From positions 1 to 16,235 of the forward strand of contig JAKBPM010000023.1 of NCBI GenBank assembly GCA_021829515.1: a stretch of DNA of 16,235 nt. The letters are read 5' to 3'. Below, piece by piece: positions 6,950 through 15,572 of this stretch. A program made the translations under genes and the position numbers. The notes beneath the pieces were generated by a model. It was not told where the DNA came from. It worked only from the letters and a program-made list of their open reading frames with translations, and searched no databases. Every line of letters starts with the position of its first letter. Position 1 is the stretch's first letter. Source of the DNA: Nitrospirota bacterium (lineage in GTDB: Bacteria > Nitrospirota_A > Leptospirillia > Leptospirillales > Leptospirillaceae).

Positions 6950-9900
6950 ACAACCTCCTCGGATGCACCATTGTAAAGAACCGACTGATTGAAGTAATCC
7001 CCACTTGCGAAACCTTCAAGATGAGTTGAAAAACGGTAGGAAAGCCCGGCACCACCCTCGTAGGCGGGAGTGTGGGAGTAAATATCCTCATACCCTCCGA
7101 CCTGCATGTTGAGATTTAGGCGATTATGAATCTGATGCTGAAAAACCAGTGCTGAGAAAAAAAACTGCTGCCTCTCCAGGATAGGAACCAGCGCGGCAAC
7201 CGCCTGAGACGGACTCATCATGCTCCAGTCCTCATATCCAGACAGCAAATCGAGCTGGGGATCTGTATCAATGACCCAGTCCATCATTCCCATTGTATTG
7301 TGAAGCGAACCAAACGGAACCGTTCCATTGTCAAGGGTATAGTCAAAAAGCCAGCTCTCAGCCACAAAAGAGAGACCGGGCAGGGCATTCCATGTGACCT
7401 GGGCCATATATCCGCTCTGAAGACCGTCTCTTACGATTGACTGACCGAAATCTCCCCATATCATATTGTCAAATCCCTGAACATCAATGGCAACAGAAGA
7501 CTTTTGACCGCTGAGATGGATATAGAAACCGGGAGAACCGCCCAGTCTGGTGTCTCCAGCCTCTCCGGTGACCTGCCAGCCGGGAGATGGCGTCCATCTG
7601 ATCCCAGCATAGGAAAAATCATTTGTCCCCCAGCCCGCCGCCGAGCCCACACCAAGATACTCGGTCCGACCGGCAAAATAATTGATATTGGCATACAGGG
7701 GAGTCTCGACCTTGGTATCAAATATATAGGAAGCCCCGTCCTGATATTCGATCATGAAATTCTGGTTTTTGACACTCCAGTCATTCATGTCGTAAAGAGA
7801 CAGGAGCCCACCGCTCACACGGGGAGCCTGTGTTTCTCCCTGTGAAAAGATATGGGAGTCGAAAGACTCCTCATCGTCCAAAACTCCTATGATCCGATAC
7901 GAGTCGACAAGATCGTTCCAGATGACCCTGTCTCCAGGATATTGTCTGTACAAGCGCCAGAAAAGCCGCTGGGAAGCCCCGGGATCACCCTCCTTCTGAA
8001 GCAGTTCACCTTTGTAGATCAGGAAATCCTTGTCATCAGGATGCGTTGAAAGCCAACGGTCCAGGTAGGCAATCCCCTTCCCCGGTGATCCAAGCCTTGC
8101 AAGAAGCTTGGCTGCCCAATAGAACCCTTCCCTGTCTCCTGGAAACAGCTGAAGATACCGAAGCGTTTCCCGATAGGCGGCCCGATGATGCCCCAATGCA
8201 TTTTCAATCTTGATCCTGTAAAGGAGTCTTTCTTTTTTCTTTTCAGGTTGTTCCGGTGTAGCCTCAACCGAATAGGAGGCGGGCATGGGATATCCGCTTG
8301 GGTCGCTCGACCCGGCGTTCACCTTCTTAAGACTTCCGGGAGCTTCATTGATCCGGTTCAGAAGCTTCCAGGACAGCCGGTACATTTTCCTTGCCATCCG
8401 GTTGTCGCCCAGTTCACGAAAAGCCTGGCCCATATGATAGAAAACACGATAATCCAGAATACCCGCCTTCGTGGCCCGCTGATAATACCCGATTGCCGAC
8501 CTGAACTTTCCATGATAGTAGGCATGGTCTCCCAGAAACAGGAGAGCACTGGCATTATCTGGCTGAAGGTTCAGGAGGTGGCGATAATAAACAAGGATCT
8601 GACGATTCTCCCCCGCCCATATCCTGTGTTTGAGCAACAGGGCAAAACCTTCCGGATCGGATGGGAGCATATCGACAAGCTCCTTGTCATAGAGAAGGGC
8701 GATGGCAGTCTGGTCGGCCTCAATAAACCAGTCAGAGGCCTGAAAGAGAAGAGCACGGTTCGCTGGATAGGCCGAAACGACCTGATTAATGGACTTTTCA
8801 GCCATAGCATACTCTTTGTTCCAGATCAGGACACGGGCAAGCTCCAAACTCATCGTGGCAGAAAGTTCAGGATAGCGGCCAAGGACATGGACAAAATGCT
8901 GGAGTCCATCCTTATCTTTATGAGAGCTGTCCTGAAAAAGGCCAAAAAGGGCAAACTGGTCGTTTCTGAAGTCCCCTTTGCCGTCTGAACTTGCAAGCCG
9001 AAAATAAATCCCCTTCAGGGTCTCAATCTCCCCGGCATCCCGGAAATAAGGAATGGAACGGCGAATCATTGCCCGATTGTCCGTGGCAAGCCCTCTGGCA
9101 AGAATCACAGCACCAGCCATCTTTTCTTTTCCCTGGTCAAGGTCGTTGCCGGCCAGATCGGAACGAAGGACGTCCAGGTCAGGGTTCAGGGATATGGCCT
9201 GTTTCAAGAGTGCCCCTTTAAGGGGAAGGTTCTTGTGGTTTTCTGCATTTTGCCATGCCAGCCTCAAGTCAGGCAGCGAAGGGCCGGGGGGTTGTCCAAG
9301 CCAGGTCAGAAGGTCTTTCTGTGCCTCCCCGTCCAGATGGTATCGAAGATCAAGATCGAGGAGGCGGACATGAAAGAGCTCCTCTGGAAGAGGCAGGTTG
9401 ATCTGCCTCTTCTGCATCAGCATCCGCGTTCGCTCATACCACCCCATCTTGTCCGACAACCAGACCGCATCCTCCCAGTTTTCCTTGTTTTTTGGATCCC
9501 TGTCCACAAGATTTTCAAAAATTGAAAGGGCATATCCATCGTATTTCTTCTTCAGAAAATACCAGGCAGCTGATGCCAGAACCCCGTTATCGGCAATATC
9601 AACAGCAGACTGACGGTAAAGAAGGTATGCATCCACCGGACGATTCAGGTGAAAAAGGGACCTGATAGCCGGCATCAGGGCTTTATCAACTCCGGAATGA
9701 AGCGATTTCAGGCGGTCCATCATTCTGATCGCCTCGGCATATCGGCCCCTTCTATAAGCAAGATTCATCCGGAGCTGAAGATAGTCAATCCTTTTTGGAA
9801 ATTTTTTGGTCAGCCTCCTGAGGGTCCTTGCGGTATCCCCGATATTGCCCGTCTGGGAGTCATAAATCAGAATCGTCTTCCAGTAATCCATATCCCTGGC

Positions 9901-10365
9901 GTGGCTATCGGCAAGCCGGTGAAGGATTTCAAGTGCTGACCCGGGAAGGTCCATCAGGTCATAGGATTTTGCAAGATTGACCATGTCCCCGAGAGGAAGC
10001 TTTTTCTTCTGAAGCAGAATATGAAGCTGGACTGCAGCCTTGCCGGGCTGGTATTGATCAAGGTACAGCCTGGCAAGTTCCAGGCGATCCCGATATTCAC
10101 CCGGATTCTCTTCGACAAGACGTTCGAGATATCTGGTGGCTTTTTTCGGATAGCCCTGAAGGGCAGAAACCCTCGCCGCATCTCTGAGTGCCCATACCGG
10201 AGGCTTTTGCGCCATCAGGGCAGGCTTCAAAAGTTGTGAGGCATAGTCATAGTTCCCCGATCTGATCGCAAGCCCAACATATTCAGCCCGGGTTGGGATC
10301 AGAAAAAGAGAAAAGGCATAGAAGAGAGTTGCTGTCAGAAGAATCCATACCGATCGAATGTTCAG
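6925..10365 (-). CDS. pelB: PelB, TPR-rich periplasmic scaffold with outer-membrane beta-barrel; CTG start inferred
   Basis: From CTG 10365 the protein has 1146 residues, close to the 1193 of Pseudomonas PelB. Residues about 6-23 (VWILLTATLFYAFSLFLI) form a membrane anchor. Residues about 27-830 are a long run of TPR-like helix pairs, for example GYPKKATRYLERLVEENPG, YRDRLELARLYLDQYQPGKA and HYHMGQAFRELGDNRMARK-type repeats. About the last 300 residues change to alternating beta strands rich in Tyr, Trp and Gly and end GFSLWF, the C-terminal Phe typical of outer-membrane barrels. PelB binds PelA through its TPRs and forms the export pore. The first ATG/GTG/TTG start in frame is a TTG at 10230, which would delete the anchor and part of the first repeat. 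The frame is open up to 10380 after a TAG (10381-10383), and CTG 10365 has AGGG eight bases upstream. Confidence 0.92.
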   Translation of the reverse strand: MNIRSVWILLTATLFYAFSLFLIPTRAEYVGLAIRSGNYDYASQLLKPALMAQKPPVWALRDAARVSALQGYPKKATRYLERLVEENPGEYRDRLELARLYLDQYQPGKAAVQLHILLQKKKLPLGDMVNLAKSYDLMDLPGSALEILHRLADSHARDMDYWKTILIYDSQTGNIGDTARTLRRLTKKFPKRIDYLQLRMNLAYRRGRYAEAIRMMDRLKSLHSGVDKALMPAIRSLFHLNRPVDAYLLYRQSAVDIADNGVLASAAWYFLKKKYDGYALSIFENLVDRDPKNKENWEDAVWLSDKMGWYERTRMLMQKRQINLPLPEELFHVRLLDLDLRYHLDGEAQKDLLTWLGQPPGPSLPDLRLAWQNAENHKNLPLKGALLKQAISLNPDLDVLRSDLAGNDLDQGKEKMAGAVILARGLATDNRAMIRRSIPYFRDAGEIETLKGIYFRLASSDGKGDFRNDQFALFGLFQDSSHKDKDGLQHFVHVLGRYPELSATMSLELARVLIWNKEYAMAEKSINQVVSAYPANRALLFQASDWFIEADQTAIALLYDKELVDMLPSDPEGFALLLKHRIWAGENRQILVYYRHLLNLQPDNASALLFLGDHAYYHGKFRSAIGYYQRATKAGILDYRVFYHMGQAFRELGDNRMARKMYRLSWKLLNRINEAPGSLKKVNAGSSDPSGYPMPASYSVEATPEQPEKKKERLLYRIKIENALGHHRAAYRETLRYLQLFPGDREGFYWAAKLLARLGSPGKGIAYLDRWLSTHPDDKDFLIYKGELLQKEGDPGASQRLFWRLYRQYPGDRVIWNDLVDSYRIIGVLDDEESFDSHIFSQGETQAPRVSGGLLSLYDMNDWSVKNQNFMIEYQDGASYIFDTKVETPLYANINYFAGRTEYLGVGSAAGWGTNDFSYAGIRWTPSPGWQVTGEAGDTRLGGSPGFYIHLSGQKSSVAIDVQGFDNMIWGDFGQSIVRDGLQSGYMAQVTWNALPGLSFVAESWLFDYTLDNGTVPFGSLHNTMGMMDWVIDTDPQLDLLSGYEDWSMMSPSQAVAALVPILERQQFFFSALVFQHQIHNRLNLNMQVGGYEDIYSHTPAYEGGAGLSYRFSTHLEGFASGDYFNQSVLYNGASEEVVWGFSLWF

Positions 10366-10377
10366 CGAATCAACCCT
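10366..10377 (-). promoter_or_regulatory. Shine-Dalgarno in front of a CTG start of pelB
   Basis: On the minus strand AGGG (10377-10374) precedes CTG (10365-10363) by eight bases. It is the only initiator-like codon between the upstream in-frame stop at 10381-10383 and the membrane anchor. ATT at 10359 is a less likely alternative. Confidence 0.4.
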
Positions 10378-10450
10378 GCACTAGTCAAGCATGAAAAAGC
10401 TCCATGGCCGGATGCTATCATGAGCAACAGAAAATGAAATACTAAAATCC

Positions 10451-10486
10451 GCGCTCCACCGAAATCACCAGCATTGTGATCAGCGC
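10451..10486. repeat. Nested inverted repeat in the pelB leader/operator region
   Basis: GCGCT (10451-10455) pairs with AGCGC (10482-10486). Inside, ATCAC (10464-10468) pairs with GTGAT (10476-10480) around a 7-base loop. Read toward pelB it would fold as a stem in the leader RNA; as DNA it could be a protein-binding site. There is no T run after it on either strand, so it is not an ordinary terminator. Confidence 0.4.
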
Positions 10487-10520
10487 ATCCATCTACTGAC
10501 TTTCCTGCCGATCAAAATAC

Positions 10521-10534
10521 GTGCAAATTCGCAC
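10521..10534. promoter_or_regulatory. 14-base palindrome, candidate activator or operator site
   Basis: GTGCAAATTCGCAC is an inverted repeat with GTGC/GCAC arms and an almost symmetric AAATTC centre (one mismatched pair). Its centre lies about 100 bases upstream of the transcription start expected from the -24/-12 element, where enhancer-binding activators of sigma-54 often bind. It does not fit the NtrC spacing. It is also inside the pelB leader, so it could act on either operon. Confidence 0.4.
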
Positions 10535-10579
10535 ACATTTTTTCAAAAGACAACCGAAAATAACAAACCAAATCGTTAA

Positions 10580-10608
10580 ATAATATCGCAAAAAATAAAC
10601 TGGCACAA
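10580..10608 (-). promoter_or_regulatory. Candidate sigma-70-type promoter for the pel operon
   Basis: On the minus strand TTGTGC (10608-10603) and TATTAT (10585-10580) are separated by 17 bases. The -10 matches TATAAT at five of six positions; the -35 is weak. The start of transcription would be near 10573, leaving a leader of about 200 bases before pelB. The region is A/T-rich, so chance matches are likely. Confidence 0.3.
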
Positions 10609-10616
10609 AAAATGCT
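10601..10616 (+). promoter_or_regulatory. Sigma-54 (RpoN) type -24/-12 promoter for dabBA
   Basis: TGGCAC at 10601-10606 is a perfect -24 half. GC at 10614-10615 lies exactly 10 bases after the GG (10602-10603), in ATGCT against the consensus TTGCT. Transcription would begin near 10627, giving a leader of about 83 bases to the dabB ATG. The preceding 60 bases are A/T-rich, as is usual for DNA-bending sites between activator and sigma-54 promoters. Confidence 0.55.
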
Positions 10617-10709
10617 TCCTACCTGACAATCAATTTCTTCATCTGAAGCTCAACAGACAGTTACCACCGACAGGATAAAAAGATCCCAAAACATATTACG
10701 GAGACTCTC

Positions 10710-12368
10710 ATGACCTTAAATGAAGACATCATCACATCAGCACTGATGCTCATTGCCCCATGGCCTCTCCTGGGCGTGGGAACACTTCTCGGCATCAGGG
10801 CCAACAATCACAAGTCCCTGATCAAAAAAGCATCTTTGGCCTCTGCCATATTTGCACTCGTGACATCGCTTCTCGCAGCCCTGTCCTACACCATGACGAA
10901 CCATGCTCCGGCAACATTTCTCTCAATCGGTCTTCCGGGGAATATGGGCAATTTTTCAATTGACACATCCGTGACCCCACTGACAATCATCATGCTTGTT
11001 CTGGTCGCATTTGTCGGAACGATTGTTTCCCGATATTCGTTCAGATACATGGACGGTGACCGGAATGAGGGAGTTTTCCACCGATGGCTTTCCCTGACAC
11101 TGGGATCCTTTTTTACGCTGATCGCAGTCGGAAACATCTGGGCGTTTTTGGTGTCCTGGGTTGCGACAAGCCTGTTTTTACACAATCTTCTGACCTTTTA
11201 CAAGGAAAGACCTATTGCCCTCATGGCGGCCGGGAAAAAATATCTTTTCAGTCGCATCTCGGACCTGACGCTTCTGATCGCGTTCATACTGATCGTTCAA
11301 ACCATCCATGCAACGGAGTTCTCGGCCATCAAAATCGCCCTTCTTAACCTGCAGGGGCCCTTGCCCGGATCCTTGATTGCAGCGGGATACCTGATCGTCG
11401 CAAGCGCTATTTTCAAAAGCGCACAGTTTCCTTTTCACGGATGGCTGATTCAGGTCATGGAGGCACCGACACCCGTTTCAGCACTTCTCCATGCCGGAAT
11501 TATCTACACAGGTGCATTTCTATTGCTTCGGATGAGCCCCTTGCTCTCCGTCGTCAGTGGAGGAAGAGACCTGCTGATTGTTTTTGGAGCGCTCACAATT
11601 CTCACAACGTCGCTCATGATGCTGACAGAAACCAACATCAAGGAATCTCTTGCCTATTCCACCTCAGCACAGATGGGTTTCATGCTGATGGAGTGCGGAA
11701 TGGGGCTTTACAGCCTGGCAGTCATCCACATTCTCGGCCACTCCGTATACAAGGCCCATGCATTCCTGTCATCAGGTAGCGTGGTCGACCATTTCAGGAC
11801 ACCGTCACTCAAGCCAGAAGACACACGCCCGTCCGGACTGGAATTCATCCCGGGGCTCTTATTCGGGATTACCATGACACTAGTCATCGCCAAAGCTTTC
11901 GGGATGAGTTTCCGGGAACAGCCGGCACTTCTGACGATCGGAACCATTCTCTCCGTTGCCGTCAGTCAGCTGATGCTCCCCGCCATGAGAAGCAAACATC
12001 CCGGAAAGGGAATCCTGATTCTCTGGATTGCCGGAATAAGCACACTTGTCCTCTCCGGATATTTTGGCCTTCACCAGATTTTCAGCCAAATGCTTGGAAA
12101 AAGCCTTCCCAGCCCCAGGTTTCCGGAAGACACGCTGGAAGTTGTCCTGGGCTTCATGGTGTCCGCCACATTTCTCTTGATCTATATCCTGCAGGCCAGA
12201 CTTGCCTCTCTTGGAGCCAGCCCCTTCTGGAATGCGATGTATGTGCATCTTTATAACGGACTGTATGTCGACATTGTTATCAACAGGCTGGTTCGCCGGC
12301 TTGGGTTTGAAAAATCGTCAAATGCCGCTGATGCCCCTGCACTCAATCATACAGAGGAGATCCTATGA
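10710..12368 (+). CDS. dabB: DabB, NuoL-like membrane subunit of the DabAB inorganic-carbon uptake system
   Basis: The product has 552 residues and is hydrophobic almost throughout, with about 13 membrane segments. It belongs to the proton-conducting antiporter family of NADH dehydrogenase subunit 5: KSAQFPFHGWLIQVMEAPTP at 236-255 with Lys236, SALLHAG at 257-263, KESLAYSTSAQMGFM at 311-325 and HSVYKAHAFLSSG at 344-356 with Lys348. Where NuoL has the WE motif of helix 5, this protein has WVATSLFLHNLLTFYKERP at 150-168, the pattern of DUF2309-linked NuoL-like proteins, so it is not a complex I subunit. No nuo genes surround it. DabB is thought to supply ion-driven energy to DabA so that CO2 is hydrated irreversibly to bicarbonate inside the cell. 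GGAG lies 7 bases before the ATG. It overlaps dabA by four bases. Confidence 0.93.
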   Translation: MTLNEDIITSALMLIAPWPLLGVGTLLGIRANNHKSLIKKASLASAIFALVTSLLAALSYTMTNHAPATFLSIGLPGNMGNFSIDTSVTPLTIIMLVLVAFVGTIVSRYSFRYMDGDRNEGVFHRWLSLTLGSFFTLIAVGNIWAFLVSWVATSLFLHNLLTFYKERPIALMAAGKKYLFSRISDLTLLIAFILIVQTIHATEFSAIKIALLNLQGPLPGSLIAAGYLIVASAIFKSAQFPFHGWLIQVMEAPTPVSALLHAGIIYTGAFLLLRMSPLLSVVSGGRDLLIVFGALTILTTSLMMLTETNIKESLAYSTSAQMGFMLMECGMGLYSLAVIHILGHSVYKAHAFLSSGSVVDHFRTPSLKPEDTRPSGLEFIPGLLFGITMTLVIAKAFGMSFREQPALLTIGTILSVAVSQLMLPAMRSKHPGKGILILWIAGISTLVLSGYFGLHQIFSQMLGKSLPSPRFPEDTLEVVLGFMVSATFLLIYILQARLASLGASPFWNAMYVHLYNGLYVDIVINRLVRRLGFEKSSNAADAPALNHTEEIL

Positions 12369-14836
12369 ACACTCAGGACAAGGAATATGACCTCAACCAA
12401 AAAATAGAGCTGGCCTGCCAGAAGGTTTCTCCATTGTGGCCTCTTAAAAATTTTGTAGCCGTCAATCCTTACTTTGGATTGAGGCATCTGCCCTTCGGAA
12501 AAGCCGGAGAGATCCTTCGAAAACTCACCGGAACAGGCCTTTTCATGCCCAGGGAATACTACCTTGAACAAATAAGAAAAGGAGAGATCTCCGATCAAAA
12601 TCTGGAGAAAGCATTGTCCGAAATGAACCTTTCCCGGGATCTCCAGAAATTCAGGCAGCAAATAAAAGCTGTCCCTGAAGAAAAGATAAAACCGGTATCA
12701 CTTCTGAGCGATATTCTCTCGGAGCTCGAAAAACAGGACTGGTCCGGATTTATTACGGAGCGCATCAGCCATTACTGCGCTTCCTATTTCGATGAAGGAC
12801 AGGCTCTGTGGAAAAGCCCCTTTGCCCAAAAGTCACTTTACAGCGGCTGGATTCTCTTTTCCAGGTTCGATAAGAGTCCATGGCTGATGGGTCTTGGAAA
12901 AACCACCGCATGGATTGACAGCCTCCCGGATCATCCGGAAGACTGTATCAGATGGGCCCTGGAGGAACTTCATGTTCCTCCAGCGGCCGTTGATCACTAC
13001 CTGCACAGAGCCATTCTCAGCATTTCGGGCTGGGCGTCATGGGCGCGTTATCTGGGATGGCAGGCAGAACTCAGAAAGGAGCAGGATGATTCCCTCAGAT
13101 CCCTTCTTGCAATCAGGGTCGCCTGGGACGCAATTATCTTCAAGATCAAAATGTCCCAGGAGCTTGCCATCCGCTGGAAGTCTGCCCTTGAGGATTATCT
13201 CCCCGGGGCTCCTCTTCCTGAGCAGAAATTTGAAGCCGTGCTCCATAGAGCGCTTGAACTGGGCTACCAGCAACGTTTGACCAAAAGCATTCGATCCCCA
13301 AAAGCGTCGGATGACAAGGAGACTCGACCGGACTTACAGGCTATTTTCTGCATTGATGTTCGTTCAGAAATTTTCAGGAGAGCGCTTGAACAAGTTGTCC
13401 CAACGGCAGAAACACTGGGATTTGCCGGATTTTTTGGAGTTTTGGTCGAATACCTCCCGTTCGGAGCGAACAAAGCCAAAAACCATCTTCCAATCCTTTT
13501 CAACCCATCTTACCGGATCAGGGAGTTTCCGGAGGGGATCTCAGGCGAAGAGGTCGAAAAACTTCTCCATAAACGCCGTCTAAGAGCTGGCGCCTCAGAT
13601 ATCTGGAAAACATTCAAGACTTCTGCGTCATCCTGCTTTTCTTTCGTCGAGTCCATGGGACTGTTGTCCGCGGCGAAGCTTGTCGGGAATACGATGGGCT
13701 GGAGTCGACCCGTCTCCCATCCAGCAAAAAAAGGTTTAAAAGAGAATGAATTCAAACGAATGTCCCCCGTTCTGGGCAAACTTCAGGAATTTTCTGACGA
13801 CGAAAATGGTCCTGAAACAGGAATTCCGGAATCCGACAGGGCCAACGTTGCCGAATTCATTCTCAGAAATATGGGACTCACCCGAAATTTCTCCCCGCTG
13901 GTTCTATTGGTAGGGCATGGAAGCACAACATCCAACAACCCCCAGGCAACCGGGCTTGATTGCGGAGCATGCGCCGGACAGACAGGAGAAGCCAGTGCCA
14001 GAATCGCCTCTTCCTTGTTGAATGATCCCTACACCCGGAAGAAACTTTCCGAGGAAAAGTCCATCACGATTCCCGATGACACATTTTTCCTTCCGGCGCT
14101 TCATGATACGACAACAGATGATGTTACTCTCTTTGACACCAGCATTCTCCCGGAATCCCGGAAAGAGGATCTTGTCCGCCTTGAAAACTGGCTTTTTCAG
14201 GCAGCCCAGGTCAGCAGACTTGAAAGAGCAACGCTTCTTGGAATCAAAGAGCTTTCCCCTGAAAAAATTTCGGAGGACCTCATCCGGCGATCCAGGGACT
14301 GGTCGGAGGTCAGACCCGAGTGGGGTCTTGCCGGAAACGCGGCTTTCATTGCAGCCCCCAGAAACAGGACGACAGGCGTCGGGCTTGCGGGAAGAACCTT
14401 TCTGCACAATTACACATGGCGAGACGACAAAGACTTCAAAACCCTCGAACTCATCATGAGCGCTCCAATGATCGTGGCAAACTGGATCAACATGCAATAC
14501 TACGGATCAATGGTCGACAATCAATTGTTCGGAAGCGGAAACAAGGTTCTGCATAATGTTGTCGGAGGATCCATCGGAGTTCTTGAGGGCAATGGAGGAG
14601 ACCTGCGTACAGGCCTTGCCATGCAGTCGCTTCATAACGGCGAGGAATGGATTCACGAACCCATTCGGCTTAATGTCATCATTGAAGCACCAAAGACTCC
14701 AATTGATGAGATCATTCAAAAACATGCTGTCGTCAGGGAGCTCATAGAAAATGAATGGCTCTATCTCTTCAACATGGATGACGATGGCAGGATTCATCAG
14801 AGACGGTCCAATGGCCAATGGGTCGAAGGGGACTAA
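12365..14836 (+). CDS. dabA: DabA, DUF2309 zinc-dependent subunit of the DabAB inorganic-carbon uptake system
   Basis: The product has 823 residues, a normal length for DUF2309/UPF0753. The beta-carbonic-anhydrase-like metal site is intact: CIDVRSE supplies Cys329 and Asp331, and GHGSTTSNNPQATGLDCGAC supplies His518 and Cys533. The spacings C-x-D and His-15-Cys match those of the characterised Halothiobacillus protein. Other family landmarks are PLKNFVAVNPYFGL at 26-39, SEIFRRALE at 334-342 and VVGGSIGVLEGNGGDLRTGL at 732-751. DabA is a peripheral cytosolic protein bound to DabB that turns CO2 into bicarbonate in one direction, coupled to ion flow. AGGAG lies five bases before ATG 12365, and the start overlaps the dabB stop as ATGA, so the two are translationally coupled. 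No clear rho-independent terminator follows the stop at 14834-14836. Confidence 0.96.
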   Translation: MNTQDKEYDLNQKIELACQKVSPLWPLKNFVAVNPYFGLRHLPFGKAGEILRKLTGTGLFMPREYYLEQIRKGEISDQNLEKALSEMNLSRDLQKFRQQIKAVPEEKIKPVSLLSDILSELEKQDWSGFITERISHYCASYFDEGQALWKSPFAQKSLYSGWILFSRFDKSPWLMGLGKTTAWIDSLPDHPEDCIRWALEELHVPPAAVDHYLHRAILSISGWASWARYLGWQAELRKEQDDSLRSLLAIRVAWDAIIFKIKMSQELAIRWKSALEDYLPGAPLPEQKFEAVLHRALELGYQQRLTKSIRSPKASDDKETRPDLQAIFCIDVRSEIFRRALEQVVPTAETLGFAGFFGVLVEYLPFGANKAKNHLPILFNPSYRIREFPEGISGEEVEKLLHKRRLRAGASDIWKTFKTSASSCFSFVESMGLLSAAKLVGNTMGWSRPVSHPAKKGLKENEFKRMSPVLGKLQEFSDDENGPETGIPESDRANVAEFILRNMGLTRNFSPLVLLVGHGSTTSNNPQATGLDCGACAGQTGEASARIASSLLNDPYTRKKLSEEKSITIPDDTFFLPALHDTTTDDVTLFDTSILPESRKEDLVRLENWLFQAAQVSRLERATLLGIKELSPEKISEDLIRRSRDWSEVRPEWGLAGNAAFIAAPRNRTTGVGLAGRTFLHNYTWRDDKDFKTLELIMSAPMIVANWINMQYYGSMVDNQLFGSGNKVLHNVVGGSIGVLEGNGGDLRTGLAMQSLHNGEEWIHEPIRLNVIIEAPKTPIDEIIQKHAVVRELIENEWLYLFNMDDDGRIHQRRSNGQWVEGD

Positions 14837-15309
14837 ATCTTGAAGGATCCATTCAACGATATGTGTTTCATCTTGTAATCATGCTGAAAGACTATGTCTG
14901 CCGGCTGGAACCAGGGCTCAAACATGTTGAAGTTTCTGGAAAAAAGTCCGGATGCGCTTACTTTCTCTACAATTGGGCCATGGAACTGAATCCAAGATCC
15001 TCCGATTCAAAAGAGAGCGGGAATGAAGCCGGCGTCTGTTCTCCACATGTCTGGCTTGAATTTTACGCGGGAACCAACGTTTGTTCCGGACATTGCGGAA
15101 GTCGTCAAAACGGTTAGACCACGACCGGACAAGACGTTGCATCCGTTCTGGACAAGAGCGCAAAAAACCGAAGTGGAGCCATTTTTAAACTGGCATTGCT
15201 CTATGAAAAGATTTCCAGAAAACAAAATGACTTTTTTAAGGGTCCGACCCGGTTGATGAAGTGCTTTGGAAGCCTGTGCTTCAAGGATCTGGGATATTCC
15301 GAAATGAAC

Positions 15310-15356
15310 GCCTCGGGAAAAGGCAACAACATCCCTGCTGTTGGAGGATTCGAGGC
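15310..15356. repeat. Nested inverted repeat
   Basis: GCCTCG (15310-15315) is the exact reverse complement of CGAGGC (15351-15356). Between them CAACA (15324-15328) pairs with TGTTG (15339-15343). As RNA this gives a two-tier stem. No T run follows. Confidence 0.35.
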
Positions 15357-15539
15357 AGTCTCATGGGTTGGGAGCACTCATCTGTCCAATACCTCATGAT
15401 CGGGATATTCTGGTGCAAACACGATCAGGCGTTTCGCTTTTATGAAACAGGATGCATCCGGGGTGTACCGGAGGTAACTCTGGGAAGATGCCCCTCAACA
15501 AACGGAATCGACGAAATCCCCATGGGTGATCCTGGGAGT

Positions 15540-15572
15540 CCCGCTACAACCGTTCTCCGGTTGAGATGCGGG
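15540..15572. repeat. Nested inverted repeat upstream of the PAS-GAF gene
   Basis: CCCGC (15540-15544) pairs with GCGGG (15568-15572), and inside it AACCG (15548-15552) pairs with CGGTT (15558-15562) around a 5-base loop. It lies about 95 bases before the next start codon. It could be a transcript end without a T run, or a leader structure of the downstream gene. Confidence 0.35.

Larger units (their letters stand above)
10381..10709. other. Divergent intergenic control region between pelB and dabB
   Basis: No gene is seen in these 329 bases. The right half (about 10540-10620) is strongly A-rich, unlike the flanking genes, which fits a bent or IHF-type promoter region. It holds a sigma-54-like element toward dabB, a sigma-70-like element toward pelB on the other strand at nearly the same place, a 14-base palindrome and a nested inverted repeat, each listed separately. 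The leaders would be about 80 bases for dabB and about 200 bases for pelB. Confidence 0.7.

Noticed and set aside
8185..8988. Plus-strand open frame of 267 codons opposite pelB
   Set aside because: Antisense to the TPR region of PelB, with no ribosome binding site or family motif.
10710..12368. Complex I subunit nuoL
   Set aside because: The helix-5 WE motif of NuoL is replaced by the DabB-type WVATSL pattern, the length is short for NuoL, and the gene is coupled to dabA.
14839..14857. Terminator just after dabA
   Set aside because: TTGAA/TTCAA arms around GGATCC are short and A/T-rich and are not followed by a T run.
15023..15256. 77-codon plus-strand open frame as a small gene
   Set aside because: It has a weak upstream GAGAG and a plausible amino-acid mix, but no recognisable family and overlaps other frames of equal quality.
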